From: Microvirga sesbaniae
GTDB taxonomy: Bacteria; Pseudomonadota; Alphaproteobacteria; Rhizobiales; Beijerinckiaceae
DNA length: 32,761 nt
Assembly (NCBI RefSeq): GCF_025460805.1
Contig: NZ_JAMXFJ010000045.1
Location: 1-32,761, forward strand
Direction of reading: 5' to 3'
This document shows, piece by piece, positions 1-7,364 of the stretch. Numbering within the stretch: position 1 is the stretch's first letter; each line of letters begins with the position of its first letter. The notes under the pieces are model-generated. The model saw only the letters and a program-made list of their open reading frames with translations, ran no database searches and was not told the origin of the DNA. Made by a program: the position numbers and the translations under genes.

Positions 1-94
1 CGGGCCTGCCAAGGACAACCGCCTCTTTGACGATCTGACAATCACACCGCGGTGTCTCTTTCCGAGCGCCGCGGTTTGTGTGTGTCTCCCCTTC

Positions 95-118
95 GCCTTC
101 GAAGCCCGCTTCGAAGGC
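95..118 (+). other. Perfect hairpin upstream of tRNA-fMet
   Basis: A 10-bp perfect inverted repeat (95-104 with 109-118) closes a 4-base loop, 11 bases before the tRNA. It has no T-tract, so it is more likely an RNA-processing or spacer stem in a longer transcript (for example 5S rRNA to tRNA-fMet) than a terminator. The processing role is inferred. Confidence 0.45.
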
Positions 119-128
119 CCGACATTGC

Positions 129-205
<77 letters not shown>

Positions 206-211
206 AAACTC

Positions 212-247
212 AAAAGCCCTCGCGAGCAATCCGCTCCGAGGGCTTTT
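212..247 (+). terminator. Intrinsic terminator of tRNA-fMet (rrn operon)
   Basis: An 11-bp perfect stem (AAAAGCCCTCG at 212-222 pairing with CGAGGGCTTTT at 237-247) with a 14-base loop begins 7 bases after the CCA end. The A-run/T-run flanks make it work in either direction. It fits the end of the tRNA or rRNA transcript. Confidence 0.85.
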
Positions 248-415
248 GCCGTTCAGCGCACATGTCGGACACGGCAAATCCAACCTTGCGACCCGCCACG
301 CCCGAACCGATCTCCGCGCATGTCTCCGCGCATGACAAAGCCCTCGATGCTGATGCATGGAGGGCCGGATCGAAGAGTTCGTCGAGGTGGGACGTGAAAG
401 GCGGCCTTCGAGCCG

Positions 416-832
416 TCAGGCGACCTGCCCGACCGGATCGAGATCGGCGTTCATGGAGAAGCGCTCGAGCTGAACCGCGTAGGCGGCCTCCAAACCTTTC
501 AGGCGCATCTCGGGCTCGGGGGCAATCCGGTCCACTGCGGTGGAGAGGCGGGCGCAGAAGCGATCCAGGGCGGACAGCAGGAGGCGCAGCGAGCGCGTGT
601 TCGGCGGCGTGCCGGCGGACGCGTCCTTCACCAGCGCCTCGGCGGACGCATAGAGATCGTCCACCGCAGCCTCGAGGCCAGGGTCACGCTTGAGCAGGCT
701 CATGGTGTTGATGAGAAGCACGCGCAGATCATGCAGATCGTCTCCCCTGCCCGCCTGCGCGATCAGGTTCACCACCTTCTTGACGGCCTCGATTCTCTCG
801 TTGATCGTTTGCGCGACGCTGCTATCGGCCAT
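416..832 (-). CDS. Hypothetical protein, 138 aa, helical
   Basis: I do not recognise a family. The protein is predicted to be almost wholly alpha-helical, without a signal peptide or membrane segment, and is acidic to neutral with regular heptad-like leucines, so a small cytosolic helical bundle is plausible. The ATG at 830-832 is preceded by a strong GGGGGAAGG ribosome binding site, which supports the start. It is the only gene between the tRNA and the divergent gene at 1372. About 70-85 bases upstream of its start lies a near-consensus CtrA site (903-917), so cell-cycle control is possible. That is an inference from one motif. Codon usage is GC-rich like the neighbours. Confidence 0.75.
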   Translation of the reverse strand: MADSSVAQTINERIEAVKKVVNLIAQAGRGDDLHDLRVLLINTMSLLKRDPGLEAAVDDLYASAEALVKDASAGTPPNTRSLRLLLSALDRFCARLSTAVDRIAPEPEMRLKGLEAAYAVQLERFSMNADLDPVGQVA

Positions 833-1371
833 GTGCCTTCCCCCTGTGAGGCATGCGTGAAATCCCCACGGGACTCACCCCAGCGAGAATGCGCCGTCAT
901 GGTTAACCAATCCTTACGGGTTCCCGGAAAATGCCTCTGAAACCGTTGATGCACAATGGTCTGCGGCTTTGCGCGGAAACTTTCCCCGACGGACATATCC
1001 AGGATTGAGATTTGATCCGAAGCCGACTACATCTCCCGGCTTACCTGGTGTGAATTCGTTGTCATGACCCAGCCGCTGGCCTTCAAGCGACCGCAATGGT
1101 CCTCGTCCCGAAGCCTTCGCTTCGCGAGGAGTTGCTGCGCCATGCGCGATCACGAGCCGCGACCCGATCCGGGGCTTGCGTCACGCCCACCGGCGGCGAG
1201 CCCCACCAGAACCGGCACCGTTCCTCAGGTGCCTTTCCACTCGATGCCGGCCTAACGGTCATCCGTCGCCGGCACGATCCGGCGAATTCCTTGTCCTGTC
1301 GCAATCGCTCCTCCCCTCGCGATGCAGGTTCGCCGGATCCCAGCCTCGCTGAGAAAAGGAGAAGCCCTGCA
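833..1371. other. 539-bp intergenic region between divergent genes
   Basis: No convincing gene is seen. Short open frames here lack ribosome binding sites and codon bias. It must hold the promoters of the minus-strand gene ending at 416 and the plus-strand gene starting at 1372. The only recognisable element is the TTAA-N7-TTAC motif at 903-917. The segment 1090-1360 is GC-rich and contains several imperfect inverted repeats built on GCCGGC, without a T-tract. Confidence 0.6.
903..917. promoter_or_regulatory. Near-consensus CtrA-type binding site
   Basis: TTAA (903-906), seven bases, then TTAC (914-917) matches the alphaproteobacterial CtrA full-site consensus TTAA-N7-TTAA at 7 of 8 fixed positions. 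It stands in an otherwise GC-rich stretch and overlaps the palindrome GGTTAACC. It lies 71-85 bases upstream of the start of the minus-strand gene ending at 416. Binding is inferred from the motif only. Confidence 0.4.
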
Positions 1372-2781
1372 ATGAACAGGGTCTGGACTGACGAAGAGCT
1401 CGAAATTCTGCGCCGGGACAGGGAAGCCAAGGTCCCGGTCCCCGTCACGGCCGCGAAGCTGGGACGGCCCGTCCCGGCCACCTATGCCAGAGCCCGGCTG
1501 ATCGGGACCCTTGTTCAACCCCATCAGGCCTGGGACGAGGCCAGCGTGGCGCGCTTGCGCGAACTCGTTTCGGCCGATCCGCCGATGACGGACAAGCGGA
1601 TCGCGACCGAGCTCGGACGAACCGTGACCCAGATCCGGTGGAAAATGCAGGATCTCGGACTGATCGGGGTGCGCGACCTCTCCAAGCTGGCCAAGATCAC
1701 GGCCGCGGGAACGTCTCGCCCCAGGACCCTTCAGGCTCAGGCGTCGAAACCCGCGATGCCGAAGCCGGCTGCGCCGAAGCCACCCCGGCCACCGGCAGCA
1801 GAGCGCGGCGCGGTCGTTGACCGCGGGGAGCGTCGGGCCTCCCCGGTCGAGCCCGCACATCGTCAGGAGCCGCAGCCGGTCGACGTCGAAACGGCCCTTT
1901 CCCGTGCGCTCGCCGCCCTCGAGGCCTCGATGGCCGAGCGCCTCAAAAGCTGGGTCGCCGAATCCGAGGCCGGGATGATCCGGGCCGCGCGGGCGGTGAT
2001 CGCCGAGAAGACGCGCATCGACCAGCGTCTCCTGGTCCGCGTGAAGCGCGCCGCCGAGGCTGCGGCCCGCCGTGACGCGGAAGCCCGGAAATCCGAAGAG
2101 GAGGCGAAACGTCGGGCCATGGAAGCCCGCAAGGCCGAGATCGAGGCCAGGCGGGCGGAGGCCGAGAAGGCCGCCGAGATGGTTCGCCGGGCCCGAGAGG
2201 ACCAGGAGCGGCGCGAGAAGGCCCGGGCTGCCGCTCCCAAGCCCGCCGTCGCGGCGCCCAGGCCGGCTCCGAAGCCGAAGGAGGCCGAGAAGAGGCCTCC
2301 GGTCCTGCCGGCCGTGCGCGGCGTCTCACAGGCCGCCCCTGCCCGTCCCGTCGTCCAGGCCGCCGCTGCGGCCGCGCCCAAGATCTTCGTCACGGAGGCT
2401 CCCGCATCCGCGCGTCTGCCGGAGCCGGAAGCCGCGAATGCGCAGACCTCCGGCCGCGGCGGCTGGAAATCCGTCCGCCGGGATCCCGCGCGCGCCCTTG
2501 CGCAGGCCAAGGCGAAGGCGAAGCCGGCGAACCGTGCGGATGCGATCGATCTCGCTCAGGCCGCGCAGGCTGCCATCGAGCGTTTCATTGCGGAGCGCGG
2601 CGTGACGAAATCCGAGTCGAGCGGCCTCCAGGCCGTGGTCTCCCGTCTTCAGGCCCGGGGCTACATCGTGGTCCGGGACGAGACCGGCTGGACCATCGAT
2701 CAGCGTCACCGCATCGACAGCGAATCCGCGCTCTTCGCGTTCGCGGAGGCCCGCGGGATCACGCTGAGCGCTGCGGCCTGA
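1372..2781 (+). CDS. Tandem HTH/SANT-like, coiled-coil, wHTH-like protein (469 aa)
   Basis: I do not recognise a named family. Residues 1-45 (WTDEELEILRR then TAAKLGR) and 53-98 (WDEASVARLREL then IATELGRTVTQIRWKM) are two related helix-turn-helix/Myb-SANT-like units, similar in style to the N-terminus of the cell-cycle factor GcrA. Residues about 110-170 are a Pro/Ala/Lys linker. Residues about 220-290 are a highly charged Ala/Glu/Lys/Arg coiled coil. A second low-complexity linker follows to about 385, and residues 385-469 form a compact domain that could be a winged helix. The ATG at 1372 follows an AAAAGGAGAA site; the frame is open further upstream, but without a comparable site or a domain. 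DNA binding (nucleoid or regulatory protein) is inferred from the folds. A 9-bp stem follows the stop. Confidence 0.85.
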   Translation: MNRVWTDEELEILRRDREAKVPVPVTAAKLGRPVPATYARARLIGTLVQPHQAWDEASVARLRELVSADPPMTDKRIATELGRTVTQIRWKMQDLGLIGVRDLSKLAKITAAGTSRPRTLQAQASKPAMPKPAAPKPPRPPAAERGAVVDRGERRASPVEPAHRQEPQPVDVETALSRALAALEASMAERLKSWVAESEAGMIRAARAVIAEKTRIDQRLLVRVKRAAEAAARRDAEARKSEEEAKRRAMEARKAEIEARRAEAEKAAEMVRRAREDQERREKARAAAPKPAVAAPRPAPKPKEAEKRPPVLPAVRGVSQAAPARPVVQAAAAAAPKIFVTEAPASARLPEPEAANAQTSGRGGWKSVRRDPARALAQAKAKAKPANRADAIDLAQAAQAAIERFIAERGVTKSESSGLQAVVSRLQARGYIVVRDETGWTIDQRHRIDSESALFAFAEARGITLSAAA

Positions 2782-2788
2782 GCGAAAC

Positions 2789-2815
2789 GGCGTCCGGCGC
2801 CTGCAACCGGACGCC
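2789..2815 (+). terminator. Possible terminator hairpin
   Basis: A perfect 9-bp GC-rich stem (2789-2797 with 2807-2815) begins 7 bases after the stop codon at 2779-2781. It lacks a T-tract, so it may stabilise the mRNA end rather than terminate transcription. Confidence 0.4.
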
Positions 2816-2885
2816 GCGATCGCGATCGGCCACCTTGCCAACCTCCGGATCCGCCCCACATCGGCAGCGGATCATGGAGATGACT

Positions 2886-3839
2886 ATGGAAAAGCGTCGG
2901 CTCGGCCGCTCGGACTTGATGGTTTCCCCCCTGTGCCTCGGCGGCAATGTGTTCGGATGGACGGCGGACGAGGAGACCTCGTTCAAGGTGCTCGACGCCT
3001 ATGCCGATGCCGGCCTCAACTTCATCGACACGGCCGACGTCTATTCCACCTGGGTGCCCGGCCACACGGGCGGAGAATCGGAGACGATCATCGGCAAGTG
3101 GATGAAGGCCCGCGGCAATCGCGACAGGCTCATCATCGCCACCAAGGTGGGCTCGGAGATGGGGCCGGACCGGAAGGGATTGTCGAGGAGCTACATCCGC
3201 TCGGCGGTGGAAGACTCCCTTGGCCGCCTCCAGACCGATTACATCGATCTCTACCAGTCCCACCGCGACGATCTCGAGACCCCGCAGCAGGAGACGCTCG
3301 AGACCTACGCGGAGCTGATCCGGGAGGGAAAGGTGCGGGCCATCGGCGCGTCGAACTTCACGGCCGAGCGGTTGACGGAAGCCCTGGCCATCAGCGCCGA
3401 GCGCGGTCTGCCGCGCTACGAGAGCCTCCAGAACAAGTACAACCTGTCTGACCGCGCCGAGTACGAGGCCGACCTGGAACCGCTCTGCCGCCGGGAAGAG
3501 ATCGGCGTCATCCCCTATTACGGGCTCGCCAGCGGGTTCCTGACCGGCAAGTACCGGTCGGAGGCCGATTTCGGCAAGAGCGTGCGCGGTGGCCGGATGG
3601 CCGCCTATCTGGACGATCGCGGCCGGCGCATCCTGGCGGCGCTCGACGAGGTTTCCGCCCGAAGAGGCGCGACGCCCGCCCAGATCGCCCTGGCTTGGCT
3701 CATGGCGCGTCCCGGCCTCACCGCGCCGATCGCCAGCGCCACCAGTGTGGAGCAGGTCCGCGATCTCGTGCAGGCGACGAGCGTGCGCCTCGATCAGGAG
3801 GACATCGCGCAGCTCGACCGGGCCAGCTCTCCTGCCTGA
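2886..3839 (+). CDS. Aldo/keto reductase
   Basis: This is an NADPH-dependent aldo/keto reductase with a TIM-barrel fold, about 317 aa, the usual length. The catalytic tetrad is visible: Asp48 and Tyr53 in FIDTADVY, Lys87 in IIATKV and His126 in YQSHRDD. The strands AIGASNFT and GVIPYYGLASGFLTGKY, and the C-terminal cofactor-binding IASATSVEQV segment, are typical of the branch that includes E. coli YajO and Tas. The substrate is unknown; these enzymes usually reduce aldehydes or ketones. I prefer the ATG at 2886, which has GGAGA five bases upstream, over the in-frame ATG at 2874. It precedes an OYE-type reductase on the same strand by 125 bases, so the two may share a redox or detoxification role. 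Confidence 0.93.
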   Translation: MEKRRLGRSDLMVSPLCLGGNVFGWTADEETSFKVLDAYADAGLNFIDTADVYSTWVPGHTGGESETIIGKWMKARGNRDRLIIATKVGSEMGPDRKGLSRSYIRSAVEDSLGRLQTDYIDLYQSHRDDLETPQQETLETYAELIREGKVRAIGASNFTAERLTEALAISAERGLPRYESLQNKYNLSDRAEYEADLEPLCRREEIGVIPYYGLASGFLTGKYRSEADFGKSVRGGRMAAYLDDRGRRILAALDEVSARRGATPAQIALAWLMARPGLTAPIASATSVEQVRDLVQATSVRLDQEDIAQLDRASSPA

Positions 3840-3878
3840 GAGCCTCCGCTCCCGGAGACATCGAATTTTTGCATGGCA

Positions 3879-3904
3879 GCCCTCCGTTGCATCAGACGGA
3901 GGGC
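3879..3904. other. Perfect hairpin between AKR and OYE genes
   Basis: A 9-bp perfect stem (3879-3887 with 3896-3904) and an 8-base loop lie between the two reductase genes. No T-tract follows on the plus strand. It may be a weak terminator, an RNA stabiliser or an operator for the downstream gene; the sequence does not decide. Confidence 0.4.
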
Positions 3905-3964
3905 CGATTATCTCGTAGCGACCTGTGCTTTGTTGGATTTCACAGGATCAGACGAGGTTTTCCC

Positions 3965-5056
3965 ATGAGTGCCGATGCCGATGCTTTGTTCCAGCCCTTC
4001 ACCTTGGGCGACCTGACCCTGCCGAACCGGCTGGTGATGGCGCCCCTGACCCGGAACCGGGCCGCGGAGGGAGACGTGGCGCGGGACATCACGGCGACCT
4101 ATTACGCCCAGCGGGCGAGCGCGGGCCTCCTGATCTCCGAGGGCTCTCAGATCTCCCACCAGGGACAGGGCTACCTGCGGACGCCCGGCATCTACTCGCC
4201 CGAGCAGGTCGCGCATTGGCGCAAGGTGACGGATGCCGTCCACAAAGCCGGCGGCCGGATCTTCATCCAGCTCTGGCACGTGGGACGCGTCTCTCACACG
4301 TCCATCCAGCCGCAGGGCGCCGCCCCCGTGGGTCCCTCGGCTCTCCGCGCCCAGACCAAGACCTTCCTCGAGGCAGGCTTCGCCGACGTGTCCGAGCCCC
4401 GCGCTCTCGAGCTCTCGGAGATCCCGGTCATCCTGCGCGACTACGAGAAGGCCGCCCGCAACGCCAAGGAGGCGGGCTTCGACGGGGTCGAGATCCATGC
4501 GGCGAACGGCTACCTGCTCGACCAGTTCATGAAGGACGGCTCGAACCACCGTACGGATGCCTATGGCGGCTCCATCGAGAACCGGGCTCGCCTGACCATC
4601 GAGGCGGCCGAGGCCGTGCTCAAGGTCTGGGACAAGGGTCGGGTCGGCATCCGCCTGTCGCCGGCCAAGGTCAACGATGCGGAGGATTCCGACCCGCAGG
4701 CGCTGTTCAGCCACGTGGTGGAAAAGCTCGACGGCCTCGGGCTCGCCTATATCCACATGATCGAAGGCGCCACCCAGGGCGACCGGAACGCCGTCAGGGT
4801 CGACTATGAGGGTCTGCGCCGCTCCTTCCGCGGCGCCTACATCGCCAATAACGGCTATGATCGCGACATGGCGGCTGACGCGGTCGCCAGCGGACGCGCC
4901 GACCTGGTGGCGTTCGGACGCCTGTTCATCGCCAATCCTGATCTCGTCGAGCGTTTCCGCCTCAACGCGCCTCTCAACGAGCCGGACCGCGCCACCTTCT
5001 ACGGTGGCGGAACCGAGGGCTACACGGACTATCCGGGTCTCGAGAAGGCCGCCTGA
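3965..5056 (+). CDS. Alkene reductase, Old Yellow Enzyme family (NemA-like)
   Basis: This FMN-dependent ene-reductase (363 aa) reduces activated C=C bonds, and in relatives also nitro-esters and N-ethylmaleimide, using NAD(P)H. FMN-binding and catalytic landmarks are in order: MAPLTR with the flavin-tuning Thr29, the strand IQLWHVGR (101-108), the substrate-anion pair His178 and Asn181 in HAANGYLLDQF with Tyr183 as proton donor, YGGSIENRAR, and the C-terminal phosphate-binding strand VAFGRLFIANPDL. This is the classical OYE class rather than the thermophilic YqjM class. The start is the ATG at 3965, which begins the family's usual N-terminus; a longer open frame upstream runs over the AKR gene and is not credible. 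It converges on the gene ending at 5060 with only three bases between stops. Confidence 0.94.
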   Translation: MSADADALFQPFTLGDLTLPNRLVMAPLTRNRAAEGDVARDITATYYAQRASAGLLISEGSQISHQGQGYLRTPGIYSPEQVAHWRKVTDAVHKAGGRIFIQLWHVGRVSHTSIQPQGAAPVGPSALRAQTKTFLEAGFADVSEPRALELSEIPVILRDYEKAARNAKEAGFDGVEIHAANGYLLDQFMKDGSNHRTDAYGGSIENRARLTIEAAEAVLKVWDKGRVGIRLSPAKVNDAEDSDPQALFSHVVEKLDGLGLAYIHMIEGATQGDRNAVRVDYEGLRRSFRGAYIANNGYDRDMAADAVASGRADLVAFGRLFIANPDLVERFRLNAPLNEPDRATFYGGGTEGYTDYPGLEKAA

Positions 5057-5059
5057 GCG

Positions 5060-5578
5060 TCAGCAGCCCTGGCAGATCCCGCGCCGGACCCTCTTGTCGG
5101 CCTCTTCGAGGAGCTTCTCCTCGCGGGTGCTGGGAGTGACGGAGGAGCGCTCGCCCGGCTGAGCCCGGTTCCCGGACACCGTTCCCGTCGTGGCGGGATT
5201 GGACTGGGAACCGCCTGATCCGGCAGCCGTCCCGCCCGTGCTGCCTTCCGTGCCGGGCGGCGGGATCTGGCCCGTGGTGGTCTCCCGACTGCCCGTTCCG
5301 GTGTTCCCGGTGGTGCCGCCGACGCGGCTCCCCCGGTTGCCCGGATCGGCGCTCCCCCGCATGCCCTGGGCAGGCGGGCGCAGGGTCGACCCGCCCGGCT
5401 GCGTGGCGGTGCTGGGAGACGCGGACGAGCCGCCGGACGGGGATGCCGAGGAGGACGATCCGCCGCCGGCCCCGCCTGCTGCGCCGCCGCTGGAGCCGCC
5501 CGAGGACCCCTGTGCCCAGGCCGCTCCGGCAATCAGGCAGCCTGCAAGCAATGCCGTCGAAACTGTGAGGTGACGCAT
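5060..5578 (-). CDS. Secreted Gly/Ser-rich low-complexity protein with C-terminal CxxC
   Basis: A 172-aa protein with a clear Sec signal peptide: a hydrophobic core at residues 6-19 and probable cleavage after AWA at about 22. The mature part from 23 to about 145 is almost entirely Gly, Ser, Thr, Pro and Asn, likely disordered. Only the last 25 residues look folded: a charged helix (EEKLLEEADKRVRRG) ending in CQGC at the extreme C-terminus. Two cysteines in a CxxC at the end could make a disulphide or bind metal, or crosslink the protein in the periplasm or matrix. The ATG at 5576-5578 has a GGGAGGAG site upstream. No function is known to me; it resembles uncharacterised proteins of this bacterial order. 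Confidence 0.75.
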   Translation of the reverse strand: MRHLTVSTALLAGCLIAGAAWAQGSSGGSSGGAAGGAGGGSSSSASPSGGSSASPSTATQPGGSTLRPPAQGMRGSADPGNRGSRVGGTTGNTGTGSRETTTGQIPPPGTEGSTGGTAAGSGGSQSNPATTGTVSGNRAQPGERSSVTPSTREEKLLEEADKRVRRGICQGC

Positions 5579-5624
5579 CGGCTCCTCCCTTCGGATCGCT
5601 GTTGCACGTCAACTCCAAGCAAAC

Positions 5625-6188
5625 TCACGAGTCTCGGCGACCGTTCCGCCAAATTGTCAGGCTCACCGGACCTGTCGGATCGAGGACCTGTCGGGGGCCC
5701 GGAATCAACCCATGGGCCGATAGGATCGCTTCCGCGTTCCTGACCTTGCCGCAGCCCGAGAAGACCGGCACCCCGTCGGGAACGAGCGTTCCCTCCGCCC
5801 GCGTCAGATGGAAAGCGTCGTACCCGATCCCGAGAAAGAGATCGAAGACCTGCCGCCCTCCCGGGACCGCGACGCGTCCGCCCTCCGGCAGGACCGTGCC
5901 GATGACCTGATCCCAGGGAAGCCTCCCGGGATGCCACCACCAGCCGTCCGGACGCCGCTCCAATCCGCTCGAGGAGGAGGACAGGACCATCCGCAGGCGG
6001 GCCCTTGGGTTGGGATTGGCCTCATGCCCGAGGCGACCGAGCACCGTCAGGGCCGACCCGTTGAGCTCGGCCTGAAAATAGGCCCAGTCGGCCTCGTTGC
6101 GGAGCACGTCTGGCGTGCGACCGGACGCATCCGCGATGCAGTCGTTGTCGGACACGATGGCATAACCGTGGATTTCAATCTTGGACAT
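5625..6188 (-). CDS. Dihydrofolate reductase-fold protein
   Basis: This 187-aa protein has the layout of the DHFR/RibD reductase fold. It has an N-terminal strand with a short loop (IEIHGYAIVSDNDCIAD), a GRLGHE motif at 51-55 where DHFR-like proteins bind NADPH phosphate, a strand ending in VPGGRQVFDLFL (108-119) equivalent to the GGxxhy nucleotide motif, and the YDAFHLTRAEG segment (123-133) that matches the late FHLTxI strand. Whether it reduces dihydrofolate or a pyrimidine is not clear; the active-site acid is not obvious, so I assign the fold only. The ATG at 6186-6188 sits inside the 3' end of the ceramidase-like remnant, a former gene-to-gene overlap. The ribosome binding site is weak. 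Confidence 0.7.
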   Translation of the reverse strand: MSKIEIHGYAIVSDNDCIADASGRTPDVLRNEADWAYFQAELNGSALTVLGRLGHEANPNPRARLRMVLSSSSSGLERRPDGWWWHPGRLPWDQVIGTVLPEGGRVAVPGGRQVFDLFLGIGYDAFHLTRAEGTLVPDGVPVFSGCGKVRNAEAILSAHGLIPGPRQVLDPTGPVSLTIWRNGRRDS

Positions 6189-6456
6189 CGGTGGTGCTTT
6201 TCCGAGCTGAATGAACGATGGCGGCCCTCATGAGAACGAAGAGCACGATTGCGTTGAGCCCATGCCACAGAAAATGGGTGCCGGCAGGAATTGTCGCGCA
6301 GATCGCGTCATCGACCGACCGGACGGAGAGGGATAGGACGAACAGGCAGGCGGCGGCAAGGAGCGCCCTGCCCGGCGCCCGGGCGCCGAGGGAGAGGCAG
6401 GCGATCGCGTTCGCAAGAGCTGTCGATGGGTCTGAACCAGGATTCCGGCATGGGTT
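6175..6456 (-). pseudogene. C-terminal remnant of a ceramidase-like membrane protein
   Basis: In the minus frame that ends with TGA at 6175-6177, 93 codons are open with no usable start codon; an in-frame TGA at 6457-6459 blocks extension. The translation has two hydrophobic segments (ALLAAACLFVLSLSVRS and LNAIVLFVLMRAAIV) joined by a segment containing GTHFLWHGLNAI. This matches the conserved end of the alkaline ceramidase superfamily, where a histidine-rich GTHFLWHxLNA motif near the last membrane helix binds the catalytic zinc. The N-terminal five helices are missing, and the region upstream is taken by exonuclease III on the other strand. It is therefore a decayed fragment whose 3' end overlaps the DHFR-fold gene. 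Family recognition is from memory of the motif. Confidence 0.65.
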
Positions 6457-6546
6457 TCAACCGTGGGGATGGCGACGAGTTCAAGCTTGCCAGCCGCGGA
6501 CGAACATCCGATGAAGCATAGAGAACGGACGGGCGAGAGTGACGCG

Positions 6547-7332
6547 ATGCGGATTGCCACCTGGAATGTGAACTCCATCAAGCAGCGGCTGGACCACCTC
6601 GCCACATTCGTGAAGAGCGCCGATCCGGACGTGGTCTGCCTCCAGGAGCTGAAATGCGTCGACGAGGCCTTCCCCCGAGCGGAGGTCGAGGCGCTGGGCT
6701 ACAACGTCGTCACCCACGGCCAGAAGGCCTATAACGGGGTCGCGATCCTGTCCAAGCGACCGCTCGAGGATGTCCGCCGCGGCCTGCCCGGGGACGAGAG
6801 CGACGAGCAGGCGCGCTACCTGGAAGGCGTCGTCTCCACCGCGACCGGCGCCGTGCGTGTGGCGTCCATCTACCTGCCGAACGGCAATCCCGTCGGCACG
6901 CCGAAATTCGACTACAAGCTCGCCTGGATGGACAGGCTGCGCGCCCATGCGAAGGCCCTTCTCGCCCTGGAGGAGCCCCTGGTCCTGTGCGGCGACTACA
7001 ATGTCATCCCGGAGCCCAAGGACGCCCTCGACCCGGCCGCCTGGACCAACGACGCCCTGTTCCAGCCGGAGAGCCGGGCGAAGTTCCGGGAGCTTCTCAA
7101 TCTCGGCTTCCTGGACGCGGTGCGCGCCTGCAACGAGCAGCCGGGGCTCTATTCGTTCTGGGACTATCAGGCCGGCGCCTTCCAGCGCAACAACGGCATC
7201 CGCATCGACCACCTGCTGCTCTCGGCCCAGGCGCAGGACAGGCTCAGGACCGCGTCGATCCGCAAGGAAGTGCGCGGCTGGGACAAGCCCTCCGATCACG
7301 TGCCGGTGATGGTCGACCTGGATATCGATTAG
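6547..7332 (+). CDS. xth: Exodeoxyribonuclease III (AP endonuclease)
   Basis: This Mg-dependent 3'-5' exonuclease and class II AP endonuclease acts in base excision repair. At 261 aa it is full length. It starts with MRIATWNVNSIKQRL; the metal and catalytic residues are Asn7, Glu34 in CLQELK, Tyr109 in IYLPNG, Asp150 and Asn152 in GDYNV, and Asp250-His251 in the terminal SDHVPVMVDL. The ATG at 6547 gives the universal N-terminus; upstream in-frame codons have no homology. It runs alone on the plus strand and converges on the ExoR-like gene across a perfect 12-bp terminator stem. Confidence 0.97.
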   Translation: MRIATWNVNSIKQRLDHLATFVKSADPDVVCLQELKCVDEAFPRAEVEALGYNVVTHGQKAYNGVAILSKRPLEDVRRGLPGDESDEQARYLEGVVSTATGAVRVASIYLPNGNPVGTPKFDYKLAWMDRLRAHAKALLALEEPLVLCGDYNVIPEPKDALDPAAWTNDALFQPESRAKFRELLNLGFLDAVRACNEQPGLYSFWDYQAGAFQRNNGIRIDHLLLSAQAQDRLRTASIRKEVRGWDKPSDHVPVMVDLDID

Positions 7333-7336
7333 CGGA

Positions 7337-7363
7337 TGACCGGCGATGCGACATCGCCGGTCA
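7337..7363. terminator. Bidirectional terminator between xth and exoR-like
   Basis: A perfect 12-bp stem (7337-7348 with 7352-7363) with a 3-base loop starts 4 bases after the xth stop and ends one base before the opposing stop codon. It fits a terminator serving both convergent genes, although neither side has a long T-run. Confidence 0.65.
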
Positions 7364-7364
7364 C

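Noticed and set aside
300..345. Tandem TCTCCGCGCATG direct repeat
   Set aside because: Only two 12-base units; no CRISPR-like spacing or other copies were seen.
3695..3964. N-terminal extension of the OYE-type reductase
   Set aside because: The added residues run over the AKR gene and intergenic DNA, and the family N-terminus starts at the ATG at 3965.
6228..6605. A 125-codon minus frame over the xth start
   Set aside because: It lies in a different frame from the ceramidase-like remnant, is Arg/Pro/Ser-rich and partly antisense to xth, with no homology.
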